From Acidobacteriota bacterium (lineage in GTDB: Bacteria; Acidobacteriota; Terriglobia; Bryobacterales; Bryobacteraceae): 64,000 bases of DNA. Below are positions 51,734 to 61,274 of the stretch, piece by piece (position 1 is the stretch's first letter; every line of letters begins with the position of its first letter). The stretch lies in contig JAPKYZ010000024.1 of assembly GCA_026394055.1 (NCBI GenBank), positions 100,548 to 164,547 on the forward strand, given 5' to 3'. Below the pieces are notes generated by a model. That model made no database searches and was not told the DNA's origin. It was given only the letters and a program-made list of their open reading frames with translations. Both the position numbers and the translations under genes were made by a program.

Positions 51734-52809
51734 GCCTTCAGCGTCGCTTCCACGGCGGTGCGGACCACTTCGGGCGAAATCCCGCTCTTGATGACGACGC
51801 TGCCAATCCAGTCCGGCAGCACGAAGTGGACCTTCCCCTGAATGGTCTTCTTGTCCGCTCCGGTGCGGCCCACCAGCGCCTCCGCCGTGACGTAGTCCGG
51901 GATCGCGGGGATGGGGCCGTAGAGATCGATGGATGCCAGAATCTCCGCCGCCACTTGAGGTGCAAGCGTCCCCTCGAGTTCCGCCAGCCGTGTCGCGGCC
52001 TTCATGCCGAAGGCCACGGCTTCACCGTGCAGAAAGTACTTGTACTGCGTTTCCGCTTCAAGTGCATGCCCGATGGTGTGGCCAAAATTGAGGATGCGGC
52101 GCAGATCACCTTCGCGTTCGTCCGCCGTCACCACTTCCGCTTTGATGCCCACGCTTTCGCTGATGATCTCGTCCACCACTGCGGGTTCCATCGCCAGCAC
52201 GGCTCGCGACCGCTCGCGCATCGTGGCGAACAGCCCCGGGCTGCGGATCACGCCCGCCTTCAGAATCTCGTACAGCCCGGCGCGATACTCACGTTCCGGC
52301 AGGGTGGCCAGCACGTCGGGGTCGATCAAGACCACCAGCGGCTGATGGAAGGCCCCAAACAGATTCTTGCCCGAGACCAGATTGCCGCCCGTCTTGCCGC
52401 CCACCGCCGCATCCACCTGCGCCAGCAGCGTCGTCGGCACCTGGATCACCGGGATGCCGCGCATGAAAATGGCCGCCAGAAACCCGCCCAAGTCGTTGAC
52501 GATGCCGCCACCGAAGGCGATCACCAAGCTGGACCGGTCGCCGCCCGCCGCCACCATCTGCTCCGCCAGCGCCTCCACTTCGGCCATGCGCTTGCGCTCT
52601 TCGCCACCAGGAAACAAGAGCACCGTATGCGCCCGGCCCGCCAGCGCGGCCTCCATGCGGGCGCCGTGAAGCTGCCACACATCCCGCGTGGAAACCACAA
52701 AAACCCGCCCGGCCCGCGCCGGAATAAACTCCGCCGTGCGCCCAATCGCACCGCGCTCGACAATGGCTTGGTAGTTGCGCTGGGGCGTTTCTACCGCAAA
52801 AGAAGGCAT
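51730..52809 (-). CDS. aroB: 3-dehydroquinate synthase
   Basis: The second enzyme of the shikimate pathway, making 3-dehydroquinate, 359 residues. NAD-binding parts are LLFPGGEERKRMAEVEALAEQM and AFGGGIVNDLGGFLAAIFMRG; the metal/substrate site includes QVPTTLLAQVDAAVGGKTGG, ILNFGHTIGHALE and LHGEAVAFGM. ATG 52809 was chosen over the longer frame, whose extra residues do not fit. It is followed by ubiE with overlap; aroK is at 7.9 kb. Confidence 0.95.
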   Translation of the reverse strand: MPSFAVETPQRNYQAIVERGAIGRTAEFIPARAGRVFVVSTRDVWQLHGARMEAALAGRAHTVLLFPGGEERKRMAEVEALAEQMVAAGGDRSSLVIAFGGGIVNDLGGFLAAIFMRGIPVIQVPTTLLAQVDAAVGGKTGGNLVSGKNLFGAFHQPLVVLIDPDVLATLPEREYRAGLYEILKAGVIRSPGLFATMRERSRAVLAMEPAVVDEIISESVGIKAEVVTADEREGDLRRILNFGHTIGHALEAETQYKYFLHGEAVAFGMKAATRLAELEGTLAPQVAAEILASIDLYGPIPAIPDYVTAEALVGRTGADKKTIQGKVHFVLPDWIGSVVIKSGISPEVVRTAVEATLKA

Positions 52810-52855
52810 TACCTTATCTTCGCGCAGGCCAGCCGGGTTCAGGTACCCTGGAATC

Positions 52856-53086
52856 GTGAGCCGGTTCCCTCGAATCACGCAAGACCCCTTGGTGATGGGT
52901 GGCAAGCCCTGCATCCGCGGCATGCGCGTCACTGTCGGCATGATCGTCGAGAGTCTGGCGGCTGGCCGGACCATCGGCGATATCCTCGAAGACTTCCCCT
53001 ACGTTGAAGAGCCGGATATCCAGGAAGCCCTGGCCTTTGCCGCCTACCTCGCCCAAGGCAGGGAAGTGCTGCTTAGCGACTCATGA
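52856..53086 (+). CDS. DUF433 antitoxin
   Basis: A 76-residue protein of the DUF433 family: PLVMGGKPCIRGMRVTVGMIVESLAAGRTIGDILEDFPYVEEPDIQEALAFAA. DUF433 proteins bind DNA and neutralise PIN-like DUF5615 toxins. GTG 52856 is the start. It overlaps the toxin gene by four bases (ATGA) and diverges from aroB 47 bases away, so the promoter must lie in that short space. Confidence 0.88.
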   Translation: MSRFPRITQDPLVMGGKPCIRGMRVTVGMIVESLAAGRTIGDILEDFPYVEEPDIQEALAFAAYLAQGREVLLSDS

Positions 53087-53463
53087 GGTTCGTCATCGAC
53101 ATGAACCTGACGCCCCGCTGGGCCGGGTTCCTGTTAGCGGCCGGCCATGAGGCGTGGCACTGGTCCCAAGTCGGTCCGGCAACGGCCACCGACGAACACA
53201 TCTGTGCATGGGCCCGTTCAATGGACGCGGTGGTCCTCACGAACGATCTCGATTTCCCGCAGATCCTGGCCCATACGCGAGAGTCTGGACCAAGCGTGAT
53301 CCTGCTGCGCGGAGAGCCCCTCACGCCCGAAGTGCGTGGCGCGAGCCTGAGGCTGGTGATCGAGAACCGCCGAGAGATGATTGAGCAAGGCGCCATCGCG
53401 ACCATCACTTGGGATGGCCAAATCCGCGTCCGGGTCCTGCCCCTTGGACGAAAGGCCGAATGA
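53083..53463 (+). CDS. DUF5615 PIN-like toxin
   Basis: A 126-residue PIN-like nuclease toxin. Acidic active-site residues appear in FVIDMNLTP (D near 6), TDEHICAWARSMDAVVLTNDLDFPQIL (D near 37 and 56-58). The family pattern FVIDxNL and TxDxDF is kept. Together with the DUF433 gene it forms a type II toxin-antitoxin pair that would cut RNA when free. Confidence 0.87.
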   Translation: MRFVIDMNLTPRWAGFLLAAGHEAWHWSQVGPATATDEHICAWARSMDAVVLTNDLDFPQILAHTRESGPSVILLRGEPLTPEVRGASLRLVIENRREMIEQGAIATITWDGQIRVRVLPLGRKAE

Positions 53464-53522
53464 GAGATCACTCCCCGATGGCAACGGGCGTGATCGGCTG
53501 GCAAAAAGGCTAAACTACTAGT

Positions 53523-54086
53523 TTGAGCCGTACTCGCATTCGTTCCACCACCATCCTGTGTGTCCGCCGCGGCGGGCAGGTTGTGATTGCCGGCGATGGG
53601 CAGGTCACCTTTGGCAGTGAAGTGCTAAAGGCCTCCGCCAAAAAGCTCCGCCGCCTCTACAACAACAAAGTGATCGCCGGATTCGCCGGATCGACCGCGG
53701 ACGCCTTTGCGTTGTTCGCCCGTTTTGAAGCCAAGCTGGAGCAGCACTCTGGCAACTTGGCGCGCTCCGCTGTCGAGATGGCCAAGGATTGGCGGACTGA
53801 CAAGATGCTGCGCCACTTGGAGGCCATGCTGATCGTCGCCGACGACAAGAACACGTTTCTGCTGTCCGGCAACGGCGATGTCATCGAGCCGGATTCGCAC
53901 ATCGCCGCCATCGGCTCCGGCGGCCCGTTTGCCAAGGCCGCCGCTCAGGCGCTACTCGAAAATACCGAAATGCCCGCCCGGCAGATCGTCGAGAAGGCGA
54001 TGCAGATCGCCGCCGACATCTGCATCTACACCAACCAGAACGTGATCTTTGAAGAGATCGGTCCGCCGCCCGTGGCGCAACCCTAA
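53523..54086 (+). CDS. hslV: ATP-dependent protease subunit HslV
   Basis: The proteolytic part of HslUV, 187 residues. The catalytic N-terminal threonine would be in [20 protein letters not shown] after processing, and later parts [21 protein letters not shown] and [21 protein letters not shown] are typical. The only usable start is TTG 53523, which leaves a short propeptide before the catalytic Thr. hslU follows 89 bases downstream. Confidence 0.95.
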   Translation: MSRTRIRSTTILCVRRGGQVVIAGDGQVTFGSEVLKASAKKLRRLYNNKVIAGFAGSTADAFALFARFEAKLEQHSGNLARSAVEMAKDWRTDKMLRHLEAMLIVADDKNTFLLSGNGDVIEPDSHIAAIGSGGPFAKAAAQALLENTEMPARQIVEKAMQIAADICIYTNQNVIFEEIGPPPVAQP

Positions 54087-54175
54087 TCTTGCAGGCCTCC
54101 GGTCCGCGCCTCTCATCACGGACCCCAGCCACAGACTCACGCTACACGATAAACTCACGAGTGCCCTCCTAGATC

Positions 54176-55534
54176 ATGGTGATTTACCTGCCTTCTCAAC
54201 CGCCCGATGGCTCGCCGCTGCTGGATGAGCTGACGCCGCGCGAAATTGTGGCCGAGCTCGACAAGTACGTGGTCGGCCAGGCCGACGCCAAGAAGGCCGT
54301 CGCCATTGCGCTCCGCAACCGCATCCGCCGCCAGAAGCTGGCGCCCGAGATGGCCGAAGAGGTGATGCCCAAAAACATCCTCATGATCGGCTCCACCGGC
54401 GTCGGCAAAACCGAAATCGCGCGCCGTCTGGCCAAGCTCTCGAACGCGCCCTTCCTGAAGGTGGAGGCCAGCAAGTTCACCGAAGTGGGCTATGTGGGCC
54501 GCGATGTGGAATCGATGATTCGCGACCTGGTCGAGATCTCAATCGACATGGTGCGTGAGGAGCGGCTGAACGAAGTGGCCGACAAGGCCGAAAAGCAGGC
54601 TGAAGAAGTCCTGCTGGACCTGCTGTTCCCGCCGCAACCGGAACCCACCGATTCCGCCGACAAGACCCGCGACAAGATGCGCGAGAAACTGCGCGCCGGC
54701 AAGCTCGATGACCGCATCGTCGAACTGGATGTCAAGGAACGCGGCCCGCAGCTCCAAATCGCCACCAACATGGGTATGGACGAGATGGATTCCAACATCA
54801 AGGACATCTTTTCCAACCTGTTCGGCAACCGCACCCGCCGCCGCAAGATGCGCGTCGATGAAGCGCTGGACTACCTGATCCAGGAAGAAGAAGAAAAGCT
54901 GATCGACATGGAGCAGGTGACCCGCATCGCCGTCGAACGCGTCGAGCGCAGCGGCATGATCTTCCTCGATGAAATCGACAAGATCGCCGGGCGCGAAGGC
55001 GGCCACGGACCCGACGTTTCCCGCGAAGGCGTCCAGCGCGACATTCTGCCCATCGTCGAAGGCACCACCGTCAACACGCGCTACGGCTTCGTCCGGACGG
55101 ACCACATCCTGTTCATCGCCGCGGGGGCGTTCCATGTCTCGAAGCCCAGTGACCTGATCCCGGAACTGCAGGGCCGCTTCCCCATTCGCGTCGAGCTGCA
55201 GGCGCTGACCGAGAAGGATTTCATCCGCATTCTGAAAGAGCCCAAGAATGCGCTGATCAAGCAGTACATCGCGCTGCTTGAAACCGAAGGCATCAAGCTC
55301 AGCTTCACCGATGATGCGCTGGAAGAACTGGCTCGGCTGGCGGCACGGGTGAACGAGACAGCGGAAAACATTGGCGCCCGGCGCCTGCACACGATTCTCG
55401 AAAAGGTGCTCGAAGAGATCTCCTTTGCCGGGCCGGATCTCAAAAAGAAGACAGTCAAAATTGACGGCGAGTATGTGCGCAAGCAACTGGCCGCCATCGT
55501 GCAGGATCAGGACTTGAGCCGCTACATCCTTTAG
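54176..55534 (+). CDS. hslU: ATP-dependent protease ATPase HslU
   Basis: The AAA+ unfoldase partner of HslV, 452 residues. It begins [31 protein letters not shown]; Walker A is GSTGVGKTE near residue 73, Walker B is [11 protein letters not shown] near 260, and the intermediate domain lies between. The sensor 2 region is in [22 protein letters not shown]. The C-terminus DLSRYIL, needed to activate HslV, is intact. ATG 54176 gives the full family length. Confidence 0.97.
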   Translation: MVIYLPSQPPDGSPLLDELTPREIVAELDKYVVGQADAKKAVAIALRNRIRRQKLAPEMAEEVMPKNILMIGSTGVGKTEIARRLAKLSNAPFLKVEASKFTEVGYVGRDVESMIRDLVEISIDMVREERLNEVADKAEKQAEEVLLDLLFPPQPEPTDSADKTRDKMREKLRAGKLDDRIVELDVKERGPQLQIATNMGMDEMDSNIKDIFSNLFGNRTRRRKMRVDEALDYLIQEEEEKLIDMEQVTRIAVERVERSGMIFLDEIDKIAGREGGHGPDVSREGVQRDILPIVEGTTVNTRYGFVRTDHILFIAAGAFHVSKPSDLIPELQGRFPIRVELQALTEKDFIRILKEPKNALIKQYIALLETEGIKLSFTDDALEELARLAARVNETAENIGARRLHTILEKVLEEISFAGPDLKKKTVKIDGEYVRKQLAAIVQDQDLSRYIL

Positions 55535-55569
55535 AGCGAATGTCACCCCGCGCCCCATTCTGGCCGATC

Positions 55570-55644
55570 CAGCCCCATGCGTCAGCTTGGGGCTTGTCCC
55601 ACTGTGGGCAAACCGAACAAGCCCCAAGCTTACGCATGGGGCTG
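55570..55644. repeat. Long palindrome overlapping a lipoprotein start
   Basis: Two 28-base arms (55570-55597 and 55617-55644) are complementary with one mismatch and enclose a 19-base loop that itself holds CCCACTGTGGG. The right arm includes ATG 55636, the probable start of the lipoprotein gene. It would form a strong hairpin that could end hslU transcription and hide the start. The arms open with CAGCCCCATGCGT, as in the terminator at 6576. Confidence 0.9.
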
Positions 55645-56496
55645 ATCGGAATGCTGGGGCTGATGCTGCTGCTCTCCGGCTGCGCCTACATCGGCGAGCC
55701 GTTGCCGCCCGCACTCAAGATCCCGCAAGCAATCGCGGACCTCCGCGCCGTCCAGCGCGGCCCCAACATCTATGTCGATTTCACGCCGCCGGCGTTGACC
55801 ACCGACGGCCTGACCATCGCCACGCCGGGGCCGCTCGAAATCCAGATCAATGGCAGCACTCCGGCGGAAAAAGTGATCCCCGTCGGCCCCTGGGTGGGCC
55901 AACGCATCGAACTGCGGGCGCGCACCAAAGGCGCCAGCGGACGTCTATCGGACTGGTCCAACACCGTCACGCTCGAGATCGTCGCTCCCGTAGCGACACC
56001 CGCTGCATTTGAGGCCAAGCCCGTGCCCACTGGCGTGGAGCTTACGTGGACCGGGTCCGCCGCGGCCTACCGCATCTTCCGCGACCAGGTGCTGCTGGCC
56101 ACGCCTGAGCGCGCACCCTACGTCGATACCACCACTGAGTACGAGAAGAAGTACGAGTACGAAATCGTAGGCATCAATGGCGCCGCTGAAAGTGAACGTC
56201 CGGCGGCCGTCAGCGTCACCCCGATCGACGTCTTCCCGCCAGACCCGCCGACCGGGCTGACCGCCCTTACCGGCGTTGCGTCCATTGAACTTTCCTGGGA
56301 CCGCAGCACCGCCCTGGATTGGGCCGAGTATCGCGTCTTCCGCGACGGCCAGCTGCTGGCCAACTCCGTTTCCGGGCCTAGCTATAGCGACAAGACCGTC
56401 GTCTCCGGCCGCGCCTACAAGTACTCGGTCTCCGCTGTTGACCGCAAGGGCAACGCCAGCCCTCTTTCTTCCATCATCGAGGTAACCCTACCATGA
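55636..56496 (+). CDS. Lipoprotein with fibronectin type III-like repeats
   Basis: A 286-residue lipoprotein. The signal MGLIGMLGLMLLLSGC ends in a lipobox with lipidated Cys16. The rest carries fibronectin-like repeats, e.g. GVELTWTGSAAAYRIFRDQVLLAT and SIELSWDRSTALDWAEYRVFRDGQLLAN. The start may be ATG 55636, inside the palindrome arm, or ATG 55651. It overlaps the next gene by four bases. Binding partner unknown. Confidence 0.82.
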   Translation: MGLIGMLGLMLLLSGCAYIGEPLPPALKIPQAIADLRAVQRGPNIYVDFTPPALTTDGLTIATPGPLEIQINGSTPAEKVIPVGPWVGQRIELRARTKGASGRLSDWSNTVTLEIVAPVATPAAFEAKPVPTGVELTWTGSAAAYRIFRDQVLLATPERAPYVDTTTEYEKKYEYEIVGINGAAESERPAAVSVTPIDVFPPDPPTGLTALTGVASIELSWDRSTALDWAEYRVFRDGQLLANSVSGPSYSDKTVVSGRAYKYSVSAVDRKGNASPLSSIIEVTLP

Positions 56497-57182
56497 CTAA
56501 TTTCCGCGAGGGCATGACCCAATTCCGCAATGGCCGCTATGTAGGCGGCCCGTTTGACGGCCAGCGCCCATCGAAGCTCATCTGCGTCGGCCGCAACTAC
56601 AAGAAGCACGCCGAAGAGCTCGGCAATGAGGTTCCGGCGGAACCGCTGATCTTCTTGAAACCGCCTTCGTCGCTGAACGACAACGGCGCGCCCATCGTCT
56701 ACCCGGCCATCTCCACCAACGTGAACTATGAAGGTGAGATTGGCCTGGTCATTGCAAAGACCGCCCGCAACATCAAAGCCGCCGACGCGATGGACTACGT
56801 GTATGGCTATACCGTTGTCAACGATGTCACCGCGCGCGACCTGCAGCGCAAGGACGGGCAGTGGACCCGCGGCAAAGGTTTCGACACGTTCTGCTGCGTC
56901 GGATCCGAGATTGTCGAGCGTGCGCAGGTGGATGAAGCGTCGCTAGGCGTGAAAACGTTTGTCAATGGCGAGCTGAAGCAGAACGGCTCCATCCGGGACT
57001 TGATCTTTCCCATCCCTGTTATCCTGGAGTTTGTCAGCCGGTTTATGACTCTGGAGCCGGGCGATTTAATCGCCACGGGCACTCCGGAGGGTGTTGGTCC
57101 GGTGAATCCGGGCGATGTGATCCGTATCGAGGTGGCCGGTGTCGGCACGCTCGAAAATACCGTTGTCAGCGAGGCCATATGA
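56493..57182 (+). CDS. Fumarylacetoacetate hydrolase-family protein
   Basis: A 229-residue FAH-fold enzyme that binds a divalent metal. Signatures are [46 protein letters not shown] (metal-binding Glu residues), [14 protein letters not shown] and [15 protein letters not shown]. Family members hydrolyse 2,4-diketo acids or decarboxylate oxaloacetate; the precise substrate cannot be told. It overlaps both neighbouring genes by four bases. Confidence 0.92.
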   Translation: MTNFREGMTQFRNGRYVGGPFDGQRPSKLICVGRNYKKHAEELGNEVPAEPLIFLKPPSSLNDNGAPIVYPAISTNVNYEGEIGLVIAKTARNIKAADAMDYVYGYTVVNDVTARDLQRKDGQWTRGKGFDTFCCVGSEIVERAQVDEASLGVKTFVNGELKQNGSIRDLIFPIPVILEFVSRFMTLEPGDLIATGTPEGVGPVNPGDVIRIEVAGVGTLENTVVSEAI

Positions 57183-57835
57183 AAATTTTTCTCGATACTG
57201 CGAATCTGGACGAACTCCGCAAGGGCGCCGATTGGGGCATCGTGGATGGTGTCACCACCAATCCCAGCCTGATCGCCAAGGAAGGCCGGCCGATTGAGGA
57301 GCAGATCGCCCGTATCTGCGACATCGTCGATGGCGACATCTCGGCCGAAGTGGTGGCCACCGACTACGAAAACATGGTCTCGGAAGGCTTGAAGCTGGCC
57401 AAGATCCACAAGAACATCGTCGTCAAACTGCCGCTCATCCGTGACGGCATCAAGGCCTGCAAGACGCTCTCGGGCGAAGGCATCCGCACCAACGTCACGC
57501 TGTGCTTCACCGCCGCGCAGGCGTTGCTGGCGGCCAAAGCTGGCGCCTACATCATCAGCCCGTTTGTCGGCCGCCTGGACGATATCGGCCTGGTCGGTAT
57601 GGATCTGATCCGTTCCATTTCGTTGATCTATCACAACTACGGCTTCAAGACGCAGATTCTGGCGGCCAGCCTGCGCAGCACGCTGCACGTCGTGGAATCC
57701 GCTGAAGCCGGGGCCCACATCGGCACCATGCCGTTCAAAGTTGTCGACATGCTGTTTAACCATCCCTTGACCGACAAGGGCTTGGAACAGTTCTTGAAAG
57801 ACCACGCGAAGGCCTTCCAGTCTTCCGGTCAATAA
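57179..57835 (+). CDS. Transaldolase / fructose-6-phosphate aldolase-like
   Basis: A 218-residue class I aldolase of the small transaldolase group. It begins [36 protein letters not shown]; the Schiff-base lysine is in NIVVKLPL, and [28 protein letters not shown] and [10 protein letters not shown] follow. The length and motifs suit both FSA and short transaldolase (TalC). It starts inside the FAH stop (ATGA overlap). Confidence 0.93.
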   Translation: MKIFLDTANLDELRKGADWGIVDGVTTNPSLIAKEGRPIEEQIARICDIVDGDISAEVVATDYENMVSEGLKLAKIHKNIVVKLPLIRDGIKACKTLSGEGIRTNVTLCFTAAQALLAAKAGAYIISPFVGRLDDIGLVGMDLIRSISLIYHNYGFKTQILAASLRSTLHVVESAEAGAHIGTMPFKVVDMLFNHPLTDKGLEQFLKDHAKAFQSSGQ

Positions 57836-57868
57836 CCACCAAAACCAATATCCAACCAGGAGCATTCC

Positions 57869-58228
57869 ATGAAGAAGCTAATTGCCAGTCTCGTCCTCGC
57901 CAGCGCCCTCACGGCCACCGCGACCATTGCCGCTGAAAAGCCCAAGACCGTGATCCACGTGATCAACGTCCGCTTTAAGAAGGAAGCCGCCAAGGCCGAC
58001 ATCGACAAGGCCCTCAACGGTGCCGCCGAAATGGCCTACCCCGGCCTGAAGCGCGTTTGGTTGAAGGGCATCAAGAACCAGATCGCCGAGTTCCCGAACA
58101 TGATCGTGATGGAGTTCGAGAGCGAAGACTCCTTGAAGAAGTACGCCGGTTCGGATGCCCAAAAGAAGTGGTACGCCCTCTACGACAAGGTCCGCGACGA
58201 GAGCCGCACCAACGACAACACCAACTAG
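57869..58228 (+). CDS. Secreted Dabb-domain (stress-responsive A/B barrel) protein
   Basis: A 119-residue protein with a signal peptide (KKLIASLVLASALTATATIAA). The mature part, VIHVINVRFKKEAAKADIDKALNGAAEM, then NMIVMEFESEDSLKKYAGSDAQKKWYALY, is a Dabb-type ferredoxin-like domain. The function is unknown. A good ribosome site (AGGAG) stands 6 bases before ATG 57869, and a strong terminator follows. Confidence 0.8.
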   Translation: MKKLIASLVLASALTATATIAAEKPKTVIHVINVRFKKEAAKADIDKALNGAAEMAYPGLKRVWLKGIKNQIAEFPNMIVMEFESEDSLKKYAGSDAQKKWYALYDKVRDESRTNDNTN

Positions 58229-58257
58229 TTTCGCGCGCTCAAGGCGCTTGAGTGATT

Positions 58258-58306
58258 AAAGGACCAGTTCGCCCCCTGTCGGGTGTGGACTGGTCCTTTG
58301 CTTTTT
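58258..58306 (+). terminator. Rho-independent terminator after the Dabb gene
   Basis: AAAGGACCAGT (58258-58268) pairs with ACTGGTCCTTT (58289-58299) around a 20-base loop, followed by GCTTTTT. It ends the lipoprotein-to-Dabb transcript and faces the convergent toxin gene 17 bases further. Confidence 0.85.
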
Positions 58307-58322
58307 AGTGAGACCTGGCGCT

Positions 58323-58589
58323 TCAGAATAAGTCCGCGTGCGTCCCTGTGCGAACGAGATGAAGCGTAGTGGCGACTACTCGGTAGATCAGCAACCAATC
58401 CGGCTCGATGTGGGCGTCGCGGAAGCCCTTCCACTCACCGCCTAGTGGATGGTCCTTGTAGCGGGGCGGTAGCGGATCACCTGCAAGGAGCATCAGAATC
58501 AGCGATTTCAGCTTCACCATGTCCTTGCCCCGCCTTTGGGCCAGCTTAACGTCGCGCTTGAACTGCGCCCCTCGTACCGGGGTCAGCAT
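58323..58589 (-). CDS. YafQ/RelE-family mRNA interferase toxin
   Basis: An 88-residue ribosome-dependent mRNA interferase. Family marks are the KRDVKLAQRRGKDMVKLKSLI helix, KDHPLGGEWKGFRDAHIEPDWLLIYRV with catalytic His/Asp, and LVRTGTHADLF at the end. It is translated 4 bases after the antitoxin gene and forms a DinJ/YafQ-like pair. Confidence 0.92.
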   Translation of the reverse strand: MLTPVRGAQFKRDVKLAQRRGKDMVKLKSLILMLLAGDPLPPRYKDHPLGGEWKGFRDAHIEPDWLLIYRVVATTLHLVRTGTHADLF

Positions 58590-58593
58590 CGCT

Positions 58594-58848
58594 TTAGATG
58601 CCCAGGTCCTTGAACAATGCGTCGGCCGACTTCAGCCGCTTCCCCTTGCCCTGATTCGACGCCCGAAGCGCCTTGACGGTCGTGGCGTTCGGAATCTTCA
58701 CATCGAACGGCAACGCCTGCTCCGCTACCACACGAACGAGCAGCATGCGCACCGCGTCCGATACGGAGATCCCCATACCGGCAAGCGTTTCCGACGCCCG
58801 CAGTTTCGTCTGCTCGTCGACCCGCACGTGGACCATGGTTGTCGCCAT
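58594..58848 (-). CDS. RelB/DinJ-family antitoxin
   Basis: An 84-residue antitoxin with an N-terminal ribbon-helix-helix motif (MVHVRVDEQTKLRASETLAGMGISVSDAVRMLLVRVV) and a C-terminal toxin-binding part (SNQGKGKRLKSADALFKDLGI). ATG 58848 was chosen because it begins the MATTMVHVRV start. An operator-like palindrome lies 15 bases upstream. Confidence 0.92.
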   Translation of the reverse strand: MATTMVHVRVDEQTKLRASETLAGMGISVSDAVRMLLVRVVAEQALPFDVKIPNATTVKALRASNQGKGKRLKSADALFKDLGI

Positions 58849-58862
58849 CTTCGGTTGCTCCT

Positions 58863-58879
58863 GAGATACATTGTATCTC
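58863..58879. promoter_or_regulatory. Perfect palindrome, probable RelB/DinJ operator
   Basis: GAGATACA-T-TGTATCTC has 8-bp perfect arms around one central base. It lies just upstream of the antitoxin start, where toxin-antitoxin complexes bind to repress their own operon. Confidence 0.75.
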
Positions 58880-59013
58880 GCGCGTGGGTCCCGAAATGCC
58901 GGCGCGTTGCCTTGCAGCGAGGCCCCTTGTCCCCCTCCCGACGCCAACAATACCACCGACCACCTTGCCGCAAGAGCCAGCGTCGTATGCGCCCGATGCT
59001 ATTCTCCACTCAT

Positions 59014-59862
59014 ATGTCCAACATCGTTATCACCGGCTGTAGCATGGGGATCGGCTATGCCACGGCTCTCGACCTGGCCCGCGCCGGCCATCGTGTGTTC
59101 GCGACGATGCGGAATCCCGCGAAGGCACCGCAACTGGCCGAGATTGCGGCAGCTGAAAAGCTCCCTTGAGAGGTGATGACACTGGACGTCGATTCTGACG
59201 ATTCTGTCCGCGCCTGCTTTGCGGCGATTGCGGAGCCCATTGACGTGTTGGTCAACAACGCGGGGATCGAAGTCCATGGGTCGGTGGAGGAGCTGCCGAT
59301 GGAGTCCGTCATCGCCGTCATGAATACCAACTACTTCGGAACCGTTCGCTGCATCCAGGCGGTCCTGCCCCAGATGCGCGTGCGCCGACAGGGTTGCATC
59401 ATCAACGTCAGCTCGATCTCGGGCCGCGTTTCCAACTCACCGCTGGGGGCTTACAGTGCCTCGAAGTTTGCCGTTGAAGCGATCAGTGAAGCACTCGCGG
59501 GCGAGGTTAAGCCCTTCAATATTCGCGTGGCGCTGTTGGAGCCCGGGGCACAAGACACCCGCATGGCGCGTGACATCGGCCACCCGCCCCCGTCCGCCTA
59601 TCCTCAGCCCGAACGATTCGCGAACTATTTCCGAACCTTCCTGGCCAATCCGGTTCCACCGACGGCCTCGGCCACTCTCATCCGCAGCATCATTGAGAGT
59701 GGAACCTGGCAGCTCAGACACTTGCCCGGGCCCAATGCCGCGCCCGTGATTGCTTGGCGAGCCTCTCTTTCCGATGAGCAGTGGGTAGACTGGAACGCCC
59801 TCGATGACGACTCCTGGTACGCCGCCGTGGAGCGGGATTTCGGGATCAAGGTGCGGCCCTAA
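59014..59862 (+). pseudogene. Short-chain dehydrogenase with internal stop
   Basis: An SDR gene of about 282 codons with a TGA at 59167-59169 in frame. The first part carries the cofactor loop TGCSMGIGYA and VFATMRNPAKAPQL; after the stop come DVLVNNAGIEVHGS, INVSSISG, YSASK and a classical SDR end. The second part alone (open from 59173) lacks the NAD site, so it should not work. This looks like a single-base nonsense change, or an assembly error. Confidence 0.8.
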
Positions 59863-59871
59863 ACCGTCGCG

Positions 59872-61260
59872 TTAGGCCAATAGATCCGTCACCACTTTGC
59901 CCTTGCCATCTCGCGTCACATACACCGGCCGCTTCTCCGTGATGTACGCCGTGTCCGCCGGGATGCCCATGGCGCGGTAGAGGGTGGCGTGCAGGTCTTC
60001 AATGCCGATCGGGTTCTTGATCGTCTTACACGGGCGCTCCGGCGCGGTTTCGCCGTAGAGATAGCCGCGCTTTATGCCGCCGCCGAAGAGCAGTACGCTG
60101 CCCGCGTCGGTGAAGTGGCGGTGCATGCCGTAGTGCTTGGTGCTGTTGATGATGTCGGGCACGTCCACCTGGTTCTTGACGAGGTTGCCCGGCTTGCCTT
60201 CCATCATCATGTCGCGCCCGAACTCGCTGGCCAGCACGATCAGCGTGCGGTTCAGCAGGCCGCGCTCTTCGAGGTCGCGCACCAACTGCGCAATCGGCCG
60301 GTCGATCTGCCGCTTCATCTCCACCACACGCTCATGCCCGTTCTCGTGCGTGTCCCAGTGGCGGAAGGGGACATACTCAGTGGTGACCTCGATAAACCGC
60401 GCGCCCGCCTCCGTCAGCCGCCGCGCGAGCAGACAGCCTTGGCCGAAGCGGCCGGTGTTGTAGCGGTCAAAGCTCGCCTTGGGTTCCAGCGACAGATCAA
60501 ACGCCTTGGCTGAGGCTGAATCCAGCAGCCGGTGTGCCGACTCCATCGAACGCAACAGCGACTCCTTCTGGAACCCGCCCGCCTGCTGCAATGGCGAGTT
60601 CTTCGTCAACTGCCGCCACAGCTCCCGGCGGCTCTGGAAACGCTTGTCGCCCAGTTCCTTCAGCGGCCTCACGCTTGACGCTGCGTCTTCCGGATTCACG
60701 ATCATGAACGGGCCATGTTCGGCTCCCAGGAAGCCCGCCGTGTGGAACGCCTTCACCGCCTGGCTCTCCGCGCCGATCTCCATGTCTTGCCCGACGTCAA
60801 TAAACGTGGGCATCTCCGCATTGCGCGGCCCCAGCGTCTTCGAGATCATCGCGCCAATGTGCGCCATCGCCACCGTCTGCGGTGGAGCGTAGCCCGTGTG
60901 CCAATGGTACTGATGCCGCGAATGCAGGATGAAGCCCAAGTCCGCTGCCTGATAGCTGCGGATCAGCGTGCCACGGTCCATCACCTGGGCGATGTTTTCC
61001 AGTCCTTCGGTGAGCTTGATGTTGTCGACCACCGTATCGATCGGCTTGAAGGTCGAGAGCACCTGGTTCGACGGCGTGCCCGGGGCGTAAGGCGTGTAGC
61101 GCTTGGGGTCAAACGTCTCCGTCTGCGCCATGCCTCCGCCCATCCACAGCACGATCATCGTGTCCGCGGTGGGCGTCAGCTTCTGTTCGGAAGCCTGCAA
61201 CGCGGGCCCGGAAGCCGCTGCCAGAGTGGAGAGGAAAGTTCGCCGGTCCATGGTGATCAT
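59872..61260 (-). CDS. DUF1501 protein (sulfatase-like, Tat-exported)
   Basis: A 462-residue protein of the DUF1501 family, alkaline-phosphatase-like fold. The N-terminus has MDRRTFLSTLAAASGPALQ, a twin-arginine-type signal. MIVLWMGGGMAQTETFDPK and GHERVVEMKRQIDRPIAQLVRDLEERGLL, then IVLASEFGRD, are family features. ATG 61260 has GGAGGAG 10 bases upstream. It overlaps nothing but follows the DUF1549 gene by 14 bases. The pair is typical of planctomycetes and acidobacteria; substrate unknown. Confidence 0.9.
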   Translation of the reverse strand: MITMDRRTFLSTLAAASGPALQASEQKLTPTADTMIVLWMGGGMAQTETFDPKRYTPYAPGTPSNQVLSTFKPIDTVVDNIKLTEGLENIAQVMDRGTLIRSYQAADLGFILHSRHQYHWHTGYAPPQTVAMAHIGAMISKTLGPRNAEMPTFIDVGQDMEIGAESQAVKAFHTAGFLGAEHGPFMIVNPEDAASSVRPLKELGDKRFQSRRELWRQLTKNSPLQQAGGFQKESLLRSMESAHRLLDSASAKAFDLSLEPKASFDRYNTGRFGQGCLLARRLTEAGARFIEVTTEYVPFRHWDTHENGHERVVEMKRQIDRPIAQLVRDLEERGLLNRTLIVLASEFGRDMMMEGKPGNLVKNQVDVPDIINSTKHYGMHRHFTDAGSVLLFGGGIKRGYLYGETAPERPCKTIKNPIGIEDLHATLYRAMGIPADTAYITEKRPVYVTRDGKGKVVTDLLA

Positions 61261-61274
61261 TGCTTTATCTCCTC

